Below are positions 1 to 10,359 of a stretch of 64,000 nt of DNA, piece by piece (position 1 is the stretch's first letter; the number at the start of each line of letters is the position of its first letter). A program made the translations under genes and the position numbers. The notes beneath the pieces were generated by a model, which was not told the DNA's origin, ran no database searches, and was given only the letters and a program-made list of their open reading frames with translations. Origin of the DNA: Paratinospora sagittata (taxonomy: Eukaryota; Streptophyta; Magnoliopsida; Ranunculales; Menispermaceae); NCBI GenBank assembly GCA_035771175.1, contig CM069597.1, positions 14,481,001 to 14,545,000 on the forward strand, in the 5' to 3' direction.

Positions 1-1590
1 TTGGTTTGAGGATGGTTGATAAGTTGAATGTTAGATAACATTTTACATGTTAATTTCATAGGTTTTTAGGTGCATTTAGTTAGTTTTAAGAAATATTTGC
101 ATTCATTAGTTCATTTGGTGTTTTAGGTTTAGTTAGAGATTTTTATGTGTTTTAGGTGTAGTTTTAGTGGTTTTCATTAATAAAATACATTTGGTTAGTT
201 TAGGATAATAGTAATGATTTTTAGGTAATTTTCCTAAAGTCAGTTGAATCGTTTATATATTAATTTTGTCACATTTTACAAGTTTATACGTAGTGCATAT
301 AATTTTATACATGTTAATACACACTTGCATATAATATAAATCATTTACTTGTATTTTTTGTTTTGTTTTATAGGTAAATAAAGAGCTTTGAATGTGGATC
401 AAACGGTGACAAGACCATGTTGCAAAAAATGGGCCAAAAAGCCAGAAAATCGGCCAAGTATAAAAAGCTGAAGAAGAGATATTGCTCTCGGAGAGCCGCG
501 GCGCTACGAGAGAGATTTGTATTTAGAAAGAGAGCGAGAAGTAGCACCGCGACGCTGAAACTCTTAGCGTCGCGGCGCTAATTGACTATGCTAGAGAGAG
601 AATTTTTAGGGTTTTTTTAGTCATTTTGCTAACTTCTCTTTTAGGGTTTTAATCGTTTTTATCTCACAATTAGAGGGGATCTTAGAATTTGAGAGTAGCA
701 ATGAATAGAGAATAGAGAAAATAGAGAGTAGAGAGTAGAGAAAGTAAGGAAGAAATTGAAGAGAAAGAAGAGATGCAGGTTCAAGCTTGAAGAAGAAGGG
801 GGTTTTCTGTCTCTTGTGTTTCAGTTAGAACTTGTATTTTATGATTTCTTCTTTGAACATCTATATTGTACTCATGATTTTGAATATGAGTTAAATATTT
901 CTATTAGAGGTGTTGATGGATCTATATTGATACATATGGGTTGATTTTCATTATATTTGTGTTGTTGAGCAATTTGATTGGTTTATTTTCAATTTTCTAT
1001 ACTTAATGCTTGCAACTTGCTGGCCACTTGTTGGATGAATTTAGATTCAAATTCTTACACTCGAGAGGTGTTTGTGAGTTTGAACAAGTAAACTGAAACC
1101 TAGGGAGTTTGTATCGAGTCGAGAGACCTACAACTCCTTTGAAATCATTTAAATTGAATCTTAGGTCTTAATGCATGCTTTAATTGTTAATTTACATTCG
1201 AGAAAGGGGATTAGCAATTGAAGCATAGGTGTTTGAATTTGCATTTGAGAGAAGGGTTTAAATAATTTGGGATTCATGATTTATAAACTTAAGAATTGAA
1301 TCAATGACACCATCGTTTGATACCCATATAAAACAACATAGTGAAATCGACTCTCTAATCATCTTTATCTATTGATTTTCTCTAAATCTCTGTTTAATTG
1401 CTTAATTTAGTTTCTAATTTCAGCAATTTTAATTTTTAGCACAATTAATCATAACATTTTGACAACTTAGATAAGATCAAAGCTATTGTAGTTTTGGGCA
1501 TTTTTATGACTATCTCTGTGGACACGATAACCCACTCACCATGGGTATTATAACTTGACATTCGTACGCTTGCGAATTTAAAATATTGCA
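1..1590 (+). mobile_element. Athila-type Ty3/gypsy LTR, left end outside window
   Basis: This is the 3' part of a long LTR ending in CA at 1590. Its last 550 bases align by eye with the LTR at 60581-62023, including the shared block CCCACTCACCATGGGTATT and the run CGTACGCTTGC just before the end. No PBS follows; the next bases are reversed integrase sequence, so this is a 3' LTR or a solo LTR inserted into an older element. A GC-rich block near 490-585 (CGCGGCGCTA, GTCGCGGCGCTA) and purine-rich AGAGAGTAG repeats near 700-745 precede a short open frame at 756-944 that I treat as chance. The left end and TSD cannot be checked. Confidence 0.75.
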
Positions 1591-1773
1591 TCAATGGTAT
1601 GCAGGTGCCACTTTATGTTTCACCCCATACTTGGCAAGAAGAGCATTGAATAATTTCTTGCAAAAGTGGGTGCCTTCATCACTTATGATAGCCCTAGGAG
1701 TGTTAGATTTAGTAAATATGTGTTTGTGTAGAAATTTCAACACCACCTTAGCATTGTTGGTTTCGATAGATAT
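1591..1773 (-). pseudogene. Athila-type integrase core fragment
   Basis: On the minus strand about 60 codons read as the middle of a Ty3/gypsy integrase, with [11 protein letters not shown] (second catalytic Asp) and KYGVKHKVAPAYH. It matches closely the integrase of the Athila element at 26100-26290, where the same motifs read [11 protein letters not shown] and [13 protein letters not shown]. The fragment is cut on one side by the Athila-type LTR end at 1590 and on the other by the Sirevirus-like LTR starting at 1774. It is a dead scrap with no start codon and neither the first Asp nor the Glu. Confidence 0.8.
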
Positions 1774-2129
1774 TGTTATCTCAATGAATCCCATGACATG
1801 AATGTTTTGATGATTCCTAATATCTCCAATTTGTGTATCTAATGATCTTTTCAAGTGTTCCAGATTTATCAAGAATCAAGATCAAGGAACTACGCTCACA
1901 AGCCTATTGAGCATCAATTAAAGTTCCAAGTCATTTAGTGTTTAGAATGTAAGGACTACCAATCAAACTTACTCTCAGCAAGATTCAATTGTTTTCATAT
2001 TTTGATCATCACATTTTAAAGGTACTTTATGATTTCCAAAATATTTGATTTAATCCAAAAATATCTTGTTTTTAATTGTGTTTTTATCGAGCTTCAATCA
2101 AAAAATTAAAAACCATTTTTATAGAGTTT

Positions 2130-2690
2130 TTCAGGACGCTAATGTTATAGCAGCGCCCTCTGGACTTAATAAGTCAGGGCACTGATAAAATATTAGGACG
2201 TTGACATTTATTCAAGGTTGAATTGAACTGATTCATTAGGACCCTTACTTGTAAGTAGCGACCTCCATTGTGTCAATCTTTGAAAGTGTCAGGAAGCTGA
2301 CTCAGTTTCAACTCGTCGAAAGTTCTCTAAGTTTTTAAATGATCTCTATCTTTAAGGACGCTGATAGTTATAAGTTGAAAAACTATCAGGACGCTGCCTA
2401 CATAGGAGCGCCCTCATCTTTTGAATCAACTTAATAACTTTCAGGACGCTTACTGTCCCTCGGCGCACTTAATGTTATTGTAAAATTGTTTTAAAATTTC
2501 AGGACGCTTACTTGTGAGTAGCGTTCTCGTGCGTATAAGTATTTTTAAAACAAATAGGACGCTTAACTATTTAGTAGCGCCCTCATGATTTAAGTCTTTT
2601 AATCATCAAAGTAAGTCAGGACACTTATAATTGAGTAGCACCCTCACTTCACTGTTCGGTAGGATGCTGATGCTCCATGAGTGTCCTCAA
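2130..2690 (+). repeat. LTR array of GGACGCT / AGCGCCCTC inverted-repeat units
   Basis: Seven or more units occur, each with a left half such as AGGACGCTTACT and a right half such as AGTAGCGCCCTC, separated by a few to a few tens of bases. The halves are near reverse complements, so each unit could fold as a hairpin or cruciform. The same array occurs in the LTRs near 8850-9290, 32800-33300, 40300-40915, 49140-49750 (reversed) and 49950-50480. It lies upstream of the first TATA box, a position expected for regulatory U3 sequence. The function is unknown. Confidence 0.75.
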
Positions 2691-2980
2691 AAGAACAAAA
2701 CGACAAAAATGATATTTTTGTTGTTTTGACACGTACATCTTTTTGAGCCACTTTTTCAAAACAAATTTTCGTACAAAAATAAATTTTGTGGATTTTTTAG
2801 AGATATCCTCTGACTCATGAACCACATCTCTTAAACTTTCCTTATTCGTGAATCTGAGAGAATCAGAATGTTCATGAAATGTGCAGTTGCCATTTTTCGT
2901 GATACATTCTAGCTGTAGTGAGTAAACGTTCAAATTTGAAATTCAAATTCAAATGAACAACAACTTCATCTCTACAAGTC

Positions 2981-2988
2981 TATAAATA
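2981..2988 (+). promoter_or_regulatory. TATA box candidate of Sirevirus-like LTR copy 1
   Basis: TATAAATA in the conserved context AAGTC-TATAAATA. Equivalent sites in other LTR copies are 9579-9586 (TATATATA), 33587-33594 (TATATATA), 41246-41253 and 57518-57525. A second conserved TATAAAT lies about 110 bases before each LTR end (3518 here), so which one sets the transcription start is undecided. Confidence 0.5.
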
Positions 2989-3228
2989 ACAACACTTAAC
3001 AATTTATTAAGACGCCAAAAATTCTTTGAGCCAAAACACTTTCGAAAGTAAGTCGAATTTTCATTTGATTTAAGAGTTTAAGTTATTTTGCTTTCAAAAA
3101 GTTTTCTTTGAAACTTTACGAATTTAAATGATTTTCATATTGAGCTAAATTATCCTGTATACTGTATCAAGGTTGTAACAGTAGTTAGATAAACTACTGG
3201 GTTGATATTCTTGTATTCAACAAGTTTA

Positions 3229-3449
3229 GGTCTCGCACCGGTAAGTTGAGCAACAGTTCTTCTCACACCCGTAAGTTGAGAAACGGTAGTTCTTACACCC
3301 GTAAGTTGAGAAAGTTTAGGTCTGTCTCACACCCGTAAGTTGGGATAGGTTGGTCTCACACCTGCAAGTTGAGCAATATAATGGTTGTTCTCACACCCGC
3401 AAGTTGAGAAAAGGTGTAACGGTTTGATTCTCACCCGTAAGAGAATCCC
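3229..3449 (+). repeat. LTR hairpin array with CACCCGTAAGT loops
   Basis: There are about seven tandem units. A typical unit has the stem halves TTCTCA and TGAGAA around the loop CACCCGTAAGT; the last has TTCTC and GAGAA around ACCCGTAA. The same array lies at 9875-10120, 33957-34172 and 57910-58065. Diverged families with other stems lie at 41955-42278 and, reversed, at 4010-4215. If transcription starts at the first TATA box, this array lies in the RNA leader. Confidence 0.8.
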
Positions 3450-3634
3450 TTAGTGATAAGGTTCAAAATCCTAATTGAGGAGGTTAAGTAGTAGACGTAG
3501 GCAAGAAACCGAACATCTATAAATCGACCGTGCACAATTATTTATTTTCCGCACTTATATTTTTGTCATTGCATTTAATTATATGTTGTCTAAGTGTCCA
3601 ATTCACCCCCCTCTGGGACATACTTGGGCCAACA

Positions 3635-3754
3635 GTATCTCATTCTCATTTTCCAGTGCAAGTAATTTCCACCCTTGAACAGTGTAGGGCGATTCACATA
3701 GTTTCTTTCATCATAAGTGTCCTTAGAATTAACATTAGAATTGTTTCCTTCCAT
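3635..3754 (-). pseudogene. Ty1/copia gag N-terminus, truncated
   Basis: On the minus strand the frame starts with an ATG (complement of 3752-3754) and runs about 40 codons, reading MEGNNSNVNS... and then RPTLFKGGNYLHWKMRMRY. The motif 'RP-x-LF-x-G-x-NY-x-x-W-K-x-R-M' is the usual start of Ty1/copia Gag. Upstream on the same strand are a degenerate Met-tRNA primer site and an LTR, so this is the authentic gag start of a reversed copia element. It ends abruptly at 3634/3635, where the plus-strand Sirevirus-like LTR abuts it; the rest of gag is not found in the window. Confidence 0.75.
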
Positions 3755-3795
3755 ACTCAAAGAAATCGTTAGATCTCTGTGTTGCAAAAACCCAT

Positions 3796-3805
3796 TCTAA
3801 TACCA
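3796..3805 (-). other. Degenerate primer binding site (initiator tRNA-Met type)
   Basis: The complement reads TGGTATTAG, close to the TGGTATCAGAG used by plant copia elements, and lies two bases from the LTR border at 3808. Confidence 0.55.
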
Positions 3806-3807
3806 CT

Positions 3808-4665
3808 TGTTGGCCTAGTATTATAGTAAAAAAGGGGGGGTGAATTGGACTTGTCGAATTTTCGCTTTACCTTTCGGTTAATTAATTTAAATAGAATATA
3901 TGTGCAGTAGGTAACAAGCCAAATAATCAAGTGCAGGAAAAATAAATGGACACAGTGATTTATAGTGGTTCAGTTTCCTATGAACCTACTTCACTACCTG
4001 ACCACCAACGATCAGGATTTCCCAATCCACTATTGGCTAGTCAACTTGCGGTTGTGACTAGAAGTCGTACACACTAGTCAACTTACGAGCGTGACTAGAA
4101 TCCGTATACACTGACCAACATAAGGGCTTGGCTAGAAGCCCTACACACTAACCAACATAAGGGTTTGGCTAGAAGCCATATTATAACCAACTTACGGGTG
4201 TGGTCACGAGTCGTACAACAATATGGTATAGTCTCGGTCGACTAACAAGTCAACAATAAATCAAAATTACAAATGATATAGAGAAACATTCTAAAAAACA
4301 CTCTCAACAATTTTAAGCGTACAATCTTTAATGAATATTCACTACTATTCCAACCACAAATATTTTAACTGATGTGTAGTGTTGAAATAGTTGTTTTCAA
4401 ATACATGCGAACGATTCAAATAGTGATAGTCTAAGTTCAAAAATTGAATATGCACATGTATTCAAATATTGATTCTAAAGATGATATGTATGAAGCAAAA
4501 GAATCAATATGCACAAATGATCAAGACTTGTTAATTCTAAATAGATAAATGGTTAAGTTCAAGAATCAATATGCTCAAGTAATGATAGATGAAATCGATT
4601 CAAAATAATGTAAGTTTAGTACATGAATCGATACTACATAAGATGTATGAAACCACTAATCAAGA
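3808..4665 (-). mobile_element. Reversed copia (Sirevirus-like) LTR, truncated
   Basis: The complement ends ...ACTAGGCCAACA, next to the primer site and gag start, so this is the U5 side of a 5' LTR. It holds a diverged hairpin array at about 4010-4215. On the minus strand the stems are CTAGTCA/TGACTAG, GTCA/TGAC and ACCA/TGGT, with loops such as CGCTCGTAAGT and CACCCGTAAGT. The LTR stops near 4665, where a Tekay-like LTR begins. An open frame is absent. Confidence 0.65.
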
Positions 4666-5690
4666 TTTTCACACCCCGCCTGATCGGTCCAATACGAGAT
4701 GCAACAGTTGGGATGTTGATTACTCGAACCATTCAATCAGAGTTGCACATATAGAAGCATAGTGGCCCACATCAATAACGGTACAACAGAAACTATTAAG
4801 GAAAATACTATTATATTGAAAACATAGAGTTTGTTAATGTTTACATCCTATTATAACAAAAAGACAAAATAAAGATAAGAAGGGTGATGCCCTTACAAAA
4901 GTACGAAAATAACATAAAGAGGAGTCGACAAAAGAGAGGCGTCTAGAAGCCTGAAACCACCACCGCCATAGCTAAGTTGATCTCACAGGACCTTGGAAGA
5001 GTACATACACGAAAGTTCCTCCATGGACTGGGTTTGGCCATTACCCCCAGAATAATTCCAACCTAATCCATCTTAATTCCCTAGAAAGATTAGCAACGGG
5101 GTGAGCTCAACAGCTCAGTGAGATCAAACAGGGTAAACAAGGCTTACATGCATAATAACAAGTACATAACAACAGTCATCAAACAATTATGCCACAACAA
5201 TACAATCAAGCAATGAACGGTGACCACACGGTCTCACAGGCCAGACACAATGCACACACAACCTGTGAGCTGAGGCGTCAATGCAACATGAAGCAATTGA
5301 GAGATCTCATGAGTTCCGGTGCTAACCAGCGACAAATCCACCTCATGGTCGAGTGTAACGACATAGCAACTCATGGGTGCAATGTCCAACTGCCTTAATC
5401 ATGGTCAGCGTAACGACAACATCGCACCCGTGATTATGAATTTAGCATTTATGATAGATAGCCTCATGCATGAAGTAAATCATGGTAACATATATGATGC
5501 ATGATGCTATGTAAATTATCATTAATAAAGTAAGAGACGCAAACCTAGCCTTTATTCCCCACCTTAACTCGTACAGTGGCGTCGCCTTGACGAACCTTCC
5601 GTCGAAACGCCTATGTTTTGGAAGCATAAGAAAAGTGAGAGAGAAAAAAACACGCAAGAGGGAGAGAGAGGCAGAGAGGGCGGCGTGAGC

Positions 5691-7322
5691 AAGGGTGTCA
5701 CGACGCCCCTAACGTGGACTGACGTCATGACCGGCACAGTGTACTATACACCGTACATCTCATATACAGTATATATAATACACTATCAGCCTCAACGGAC
5801 ATTCACAATAATTCCAAAAATTTTTAGAAATTTTGACAGCATCTCCCCATAAAATGGGCAATTCACATTTTTTCCTGATATACCACAAATCAAGTCAAAT
5901 ATATATATATATATAAATAATCATCACATTCATTCCATTCATTCCACAAATTAAATTCTCACCTGATAAATATCTATGATCATCTCATTTCATCATTCAA
6001 TATATTCAGCTATATATATGCCTACGCATCCCATCTAGATGATAATACATATATATAATGTGTGATAATTATACATATCAAAATAAAAAAAATATAACCC
6101 ATTTCCTCCAAGCATACATACATATACCAGATGAGCAATCAGGTGATTATCACTCACGGACTTTTCCTTTTCCCTTCGACTTGGTACCTGAAATATTGAA
6201 GGAAATGGAGTGAGCAATCAACAAGCTCAGTGAGTATAGCTCTTGACATGACAATCGCATGCATTTAGGAAAACATGACATATCAAATCGGTTAAATTAA
6301 AATATTTCACGAGCACATATGCAACATTCATCAAAATAATATACATGCCCACAATATATAGTTTATGCTCATTCAATAATTACATAGCTTATACATGGCT
6401 AGTAACTACCCAACAACAACAAAATGCACAGCTTATGAGCTTGTGGCAAAATTGTAATGTGAGAAAGGCAGAGGCTTGAACCATTGATAGCTCCCGATTT
6501 GGGTGCCAATGGTGTGGGTACTTCTGTAAAAACATATATAGTTGAGATAGAAGTAAAAATAAAATAAAATAAAATAAAATAAATAGAAGGTCTCAATGAT
6601 AAGCAAGATGAAATGAAAAGATATGTGAACTGACAGTCTGATACTAGACGGAGTAAAAAATTTGCGACTCTAAGTGGAGACCATCTTAGAGAATGATTAA
6701 GTCTCAGAAAATGATAAAGCAAGTTAGCTAAGTTTAAGCTAACTAATGATAAGAGATAAGAGAAAATTGGGTTAAGGACTCCTAAGATGATTAAGGCATG
6801 AGATTAATTAAAGAAACTATTTTATAAGGGCTTCTATCATCATGCTGAAATTGATTTAAGGCATGAAAAAGTGTATCTTGTTAAAACGTAGTGACATGCC
6901 TAACCATAAATACAAACATGAATTAAATAGACTGGTATAGTTACTAATATCAACTTATAATCTAATGATAGTATGACATTTAATAATACAATCTACTTAA
7001 TAAAGCAACTTTCCCATCTTAATATTTAACTTTCATGCATTAAATCATATTATACATTAATTCACTACATCATACTCTAATCCACATATTTTGAACCCCA
7101 TAAATTAATCAATTTAATTCAACTTCATTTTTTTTTTAATTGTAAGCACCCATATAGGATGATCCCATATGTATCATCTTCATTTAATGATTTTCTTTAT
7201 GTACTAATCATACACGCGTATATTTAGCTTGTACGTATAAAATATGTGTATTATACACCTCGATATACTCGTAATTCAACGTATGTATTTAATTAATTAA
7301 AACTACGGGGTGTTACAAAGGG
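5691..7322 (-). mobile_element. Solo Tekay-like LTR with TSD AAGGG
   Basis: The LTR proper is 5696-7317 (1622 bp), TGTCACGACGCCCC...GGGGTGTTACA on the plus strand, flanked by AAGGG at 5691-5695 and 7318-7322. It belongs to the family of the LTR at 50482-53201, and its last 450 bases align well. The related sequence at 44358-44370 keeps the uninterrupted site (GTGAGCAAGGGGGTGCTCC), a paralogous empty site. It contains GCTCAGTGAG near 6225, an AAAAT run near 6555-6580 and no internal genes, so the element was reduced by LTR-LTR recombination. Confidence 0.9.
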
Positions 7323-7560
7323 GGTGTTCCCCCCTCTCTCGTATTTAAAGGGGGGAGCAAGCCCCTTTAAGGGGGCTGACCCCTTGGGGGGCTGGCCCCT
7401 CATTTGCATGGGGGTCGTCCCCCCTCCATATATTATATAATAAATAATATATTATTATATATAATATATAATATATATAAACATTATATATATATGTATC
7501 TTTTATAATATTAACATTGTGTGAATGTCTAATGTTAATATTATATATATTAATAGCACT
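7318..7560. repeat. GC-rich inverted-repeat cluster followed by AT-rich tract
   Basis: 7318-7425 holds several short inverted repeats of G and C runs, such as CCCCTTTAAGGGG-like and CCCCTTGGGG blocks; a shorter relative is at 44360-44441. From about 7425 to 7560 the sequence is almost only A and T, mostly TATA-like. Both belong to the Tekay-like LTR. I see no coding capacity. Confidence 0.6.
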
Positions 7561-7640
7561 ATAGTAATGATTTAACAGTATAACATCCTACCTTGTCTAG
7601 TAGTTATTGTTGGAGAAAATGTGGGAAATTATGAAGTGCA

Positions 7641-8490
7641 ACGATCTACCACCCTTAAAAGAATATCACCCTCGAAATTCGGTCAAGGTAGTCGTGGGTG
7701 GCAAAATCCTGTGTCAAAGTTGGCACATTCATTGGTATCCTAGTGTTTGGCTTTTCCTCATCCCTCTTGTGAAGAAAAGATTCTAATTGCAACGTCTGAG
7801 TCGTGGGGAACTCTATTCCAATAGCAGGTTTGAATCATCACCTTCGAGTTAGTCATCGCCAACATCCTTGATGAGGCAAGACTGACCATGTCTGGTTTAA
7901 CGCTGGAAGTTAAACGATCTCGAGGCTGTCGGCCCAATTGATCGCAGATAATGACTATAATCCTCAACTAGGATTTTTGTCGTGAGCGTTCGTCATGCAA
8001 TTTCTTTTCGACAGTGGGTATAGTGGTAATTCATCATTAGCACTTATGATGACATCATGTGGTAAAGATTTTTTTTACCTATAGTCAGATAAGGGTTTAC
8101 ACGTAACCTTCTTTTCTAAAAGTTTTATATAAAGTGGAGTTCTAAGGCTCGATTCCTATGTCTTGGTGTTCTATTTTGGTTGGTATGGGTCATATTCCTT
8201 CCTATTCTAGGTTGAGGGGTAGGACTTTTGGATTAGGTATGTTTTGGTTTTTTATTCAATTTTGGTATTCCAATCCTTAAAATAAAATAACAGACACTGG
8301 TTTGGATCATTTCGTGAAATAACGATTTTGGTCACTAGACTCAAAAACAAGGTTTTTGTTCGAAATTTGTTTGAAAAAAAAAACTTTTCCCCAGGTTTGG
8401 ACTGGTCCCAAGAAAATTTGAATCATTGACCAGAGTACCCTTGTCCTTCACTTATTATCCTACATGATGCTTCATACATATGCAACACAT
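7641..8490 (-). pseudogene. Reversed Ty3/gypsy 3' internal region, decayed
   Basis: Directly inside the LTR border the minus strand reads TTTCGAGGGTGATATTCTTTT, closely resembling the end of Tekay-type polyproteins (TTTCGAGGACGAAATTC followed by a purine tract and TGTAACA). About 40 codons upstream are open, and then stops appear. The remaining 500 bases show no motif I recognise. The region is cut at 8491 by the Sirevirus-like element. It gives orientation and family, but no functional gene. Confidence 0.5.
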
Positions 8491-10306
8491 TATTACCGCA
8501 ATAAACCCCACGTCATGAATGTTTTGATAATTCCAAATATCTCCAATTTATGTATATAATGATCTTGTTAAGTATTTTAGATTTATCAAGAATCAAGATC
8601 AAGGAACTGTGCTCACAAGCCTATTAAACATCACAAGTAAAGTTCCGAGTCTGTCAGTACTTAGAATGTAAAGGTTATCGATCAACTTACTCTCAACAAG
8701 ATTTAATCGTTTGCATATTTTGATAATAAAATTCTAAACGTACCTTATGATTTCTAAAGTATTTGATTTGATTAGAAAAATATAATGATTTTAATCATGT
8801 TTTATCGAGTTTTAATCGAGAAATCAAAAATCATATTTAAAGAGTCTTTCAGGACGCTAATGTTTTAGCAGCGCCCTCCTGAACTTGATGGGTCAGAGCG
8901 CTGATAAAATATTAGAACACTCAAGGTTGAATTAAACTATTCATTAGGACGTTTACTTATAAGTAGCGGCCTCCTTTTAAGTCAACCTTTGATCGTGTTA
9001 GGACGCTAACTCTGTTTCAGCTCACTGGAACATCTCTTAGCTTCTAGTTGATTTCTACCTTTAAGGACGCTGATAGTTATAAATTGAATAAATTATCAAG
9101 AAGCTACTTATGTAGGAGCACCCTCATCTATAGAATCAACTTAATAACTTTAAGGACGCTAACTGTCTGTCAACGCACTTAATAGTATTTTAGAATTGTT
9201 TAAAGATTTTAGGACGCTGACTGTTGATTCATTAGCGCCCTCACTTCATTGTTTAGTAGGACGCTGATACTCTATGAGCGCCCTCAAAGGAACAAAATGA
9301 CAAAAATAATATTTTTGTTGTTCTGACACGTACATCCTTCTAGGCACCTTTTAAGAATATCTTTTCGTACAAAAATCAACTTTTTGTATTTCTAAGAGAT
9401 ATTCTCTAATTCATGAACCACATCTCTTAAACTTTCTTTATTCGTGAATCTAGAGAAAATCAGAATGTTCATGAAATGTGCAGTTGCCATTTTTTGTGAT
9501 ATATTCTAACTGTTGTGAGTAAATGTTCATATTTGAAATTCAAATTCAAATGAACAACAACTTCATATCTTCTAGTCTATATATACCAGCACTTAACAAT
9601 CTGTTAAGGCTTCCGAAAATTCTCAGAGCCAAAACACTTTTTGAAAGTTAGTCGAATTTTCATTTGAATAAAAAAGCTTAAGTTATTATGGTTTCAAAGC
9701 GTTTTCTTTGGAACACTAATTATTCAAAATATTTTCATACTGAGCTAAATCTCTATGTTTATCTGAAAATTTATTTTAAAGTTTGAACTGTTTTTACTCA
9801 AATTTTCAACACTGTTTTAACTTATATCATTCTTGCTAAAAGAGAAATTTGAGGGATAGTTCATAGGATACAGTCTTCTCACACCCGTAAGTTGAGAAAC
9901 AGTCTTCTCACACCCGTAAGTTGAGAAACAGTCTTCTCGCACCCGTAAGTTGAGAAACGGTAGTTCTCACGCCCGTAAGTTGAGAAATCTTTGGTTTGTC
10001 TTACACCCGTAAGTTGGGATAAGTTGGTCTCATGTATGCAAGTTGAGCAGTGTAACGGTTGTTCTCACACCCGCGAGTTGAGAAAAGGTGTAACGGTTTG
10101 ATTCTCACCCGTAAGAGAATCCCTTAGTGATAAGGTTAAAATCCTAACTGAGGAGGTTAGGTAGTGGATGTAGGTAAGTAGCTGAACCACTATAAATTGA
10201 TTGTGCATATTTATTTATATTCTGCACTTTAGCATTGTCATTGCATTCAATTTTAAGTTGTTTAAGTGTCCAATTTACCCCCCTCTAGGACATATCTGGG
10301 CCAACA
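8491..10306 (+). mobile_element. 5' LTR of the composite Sirevirus-like element
   Basis: The LTR is 1816 bp, begins TATTACCGCAATAAACCCC (TG mutated to TA by comparison with other copies) and ends ATCTGGGCCAACA directly before a tRNA-Met PBS. It carries both repeat arrays (8851-9288 and 9875-10120), a TATATATA at 9579-9586 and a TATAAAT near 10192. It resembles the LTR at 32447-34360 more closely than the copy at 1774. Confidence 0.85.
9875..10120 (+). repeat. CACCCGTAAGT hairpin array in 5' LTR
   Basis: About eight units with stems TTCTCA/TGAGAA and loops CACCCGTAAGT, CACCCGCGAGT or CGCCCGTAAGT, closing with TTCTC-ACCCGTAA-GAGAA. Differences between units lie mostly in the spacers. Confidence 0.8.
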
Positions 10307-10308
10307 AT

Positions 10309-10319
10309 TGGTATCAGAG
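10309..10319 (+). other. Primer binding site for initiator tRNA-Met
   Basis: TGGTATCAGAG lies two bases after the LTR end and is complementary to the 3' end of plant initiator tRNA-Met. This fixes the LTR as a 5' LTR and the element orientation as plus. Confidence 0.9.
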
Positions 10320-10359
10320 TAGTGGTTGTTCTTCAAAGAAACTTCACAATTTCTTTGTT

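Larger units (their letters stand above)
1774..3634 (+). mobile_element. Sirevirus-like Ty1/copia LTR (copy 1)
   Basis: This LTR of 1861 bp begins TGTTATCTCAATGAA and ends TTGGGCCAACA. Both borders are confirmed by homology: the left flank is integrase sequence and the right flank is a reversed copia gag start. Inside are an array of GGACGCT...AGCGCCCTC units (about 2130-2690), a TATAAATA at 2981-2988, an array of CACCCGTAAGT hairpins (about 3229-3449) and a second TATAAAT near 3518. The five bases on the left (GATAT) and right (GTATC) do not match, so this is not a simple solo LTR. The flanks come from two unrelated elements, which suggests recombination or deletion. Confidence 0.85.
4666..7640 (-). 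mobile_element. Reversed Tekay-like LTR, split by a solo LTR
   Basis: This is retroelement LTR sequence at 4666-5695 and 7323-7640. The left border is approximate (CACACCCCGCCTGATCGGTC; a copy at 48124 begins TGTCACACCCCCC). The right border is where ...TATGAAGTGCA meets a reversed polyprotein end. It contains the block GCTCAACAGCTCAGTGAG, also found at 43790 and typical of this LTR group. The LTR copies at 43458-44441 and 48124-48481 are relatives. Purine-rich sequence lies at 5625-5690. Short frames inside (for example 5189-5398) look like chance. Confidence 0.65.

Noticed and set aside
3229..3449. Regularly spaced short repeats resembling a CRISPR array
   Set aside because: Spacers are short and unequal, units differ, the array repeats inside plant retroelement LTRs, and no cas genes exist in a plant nuclear genome.
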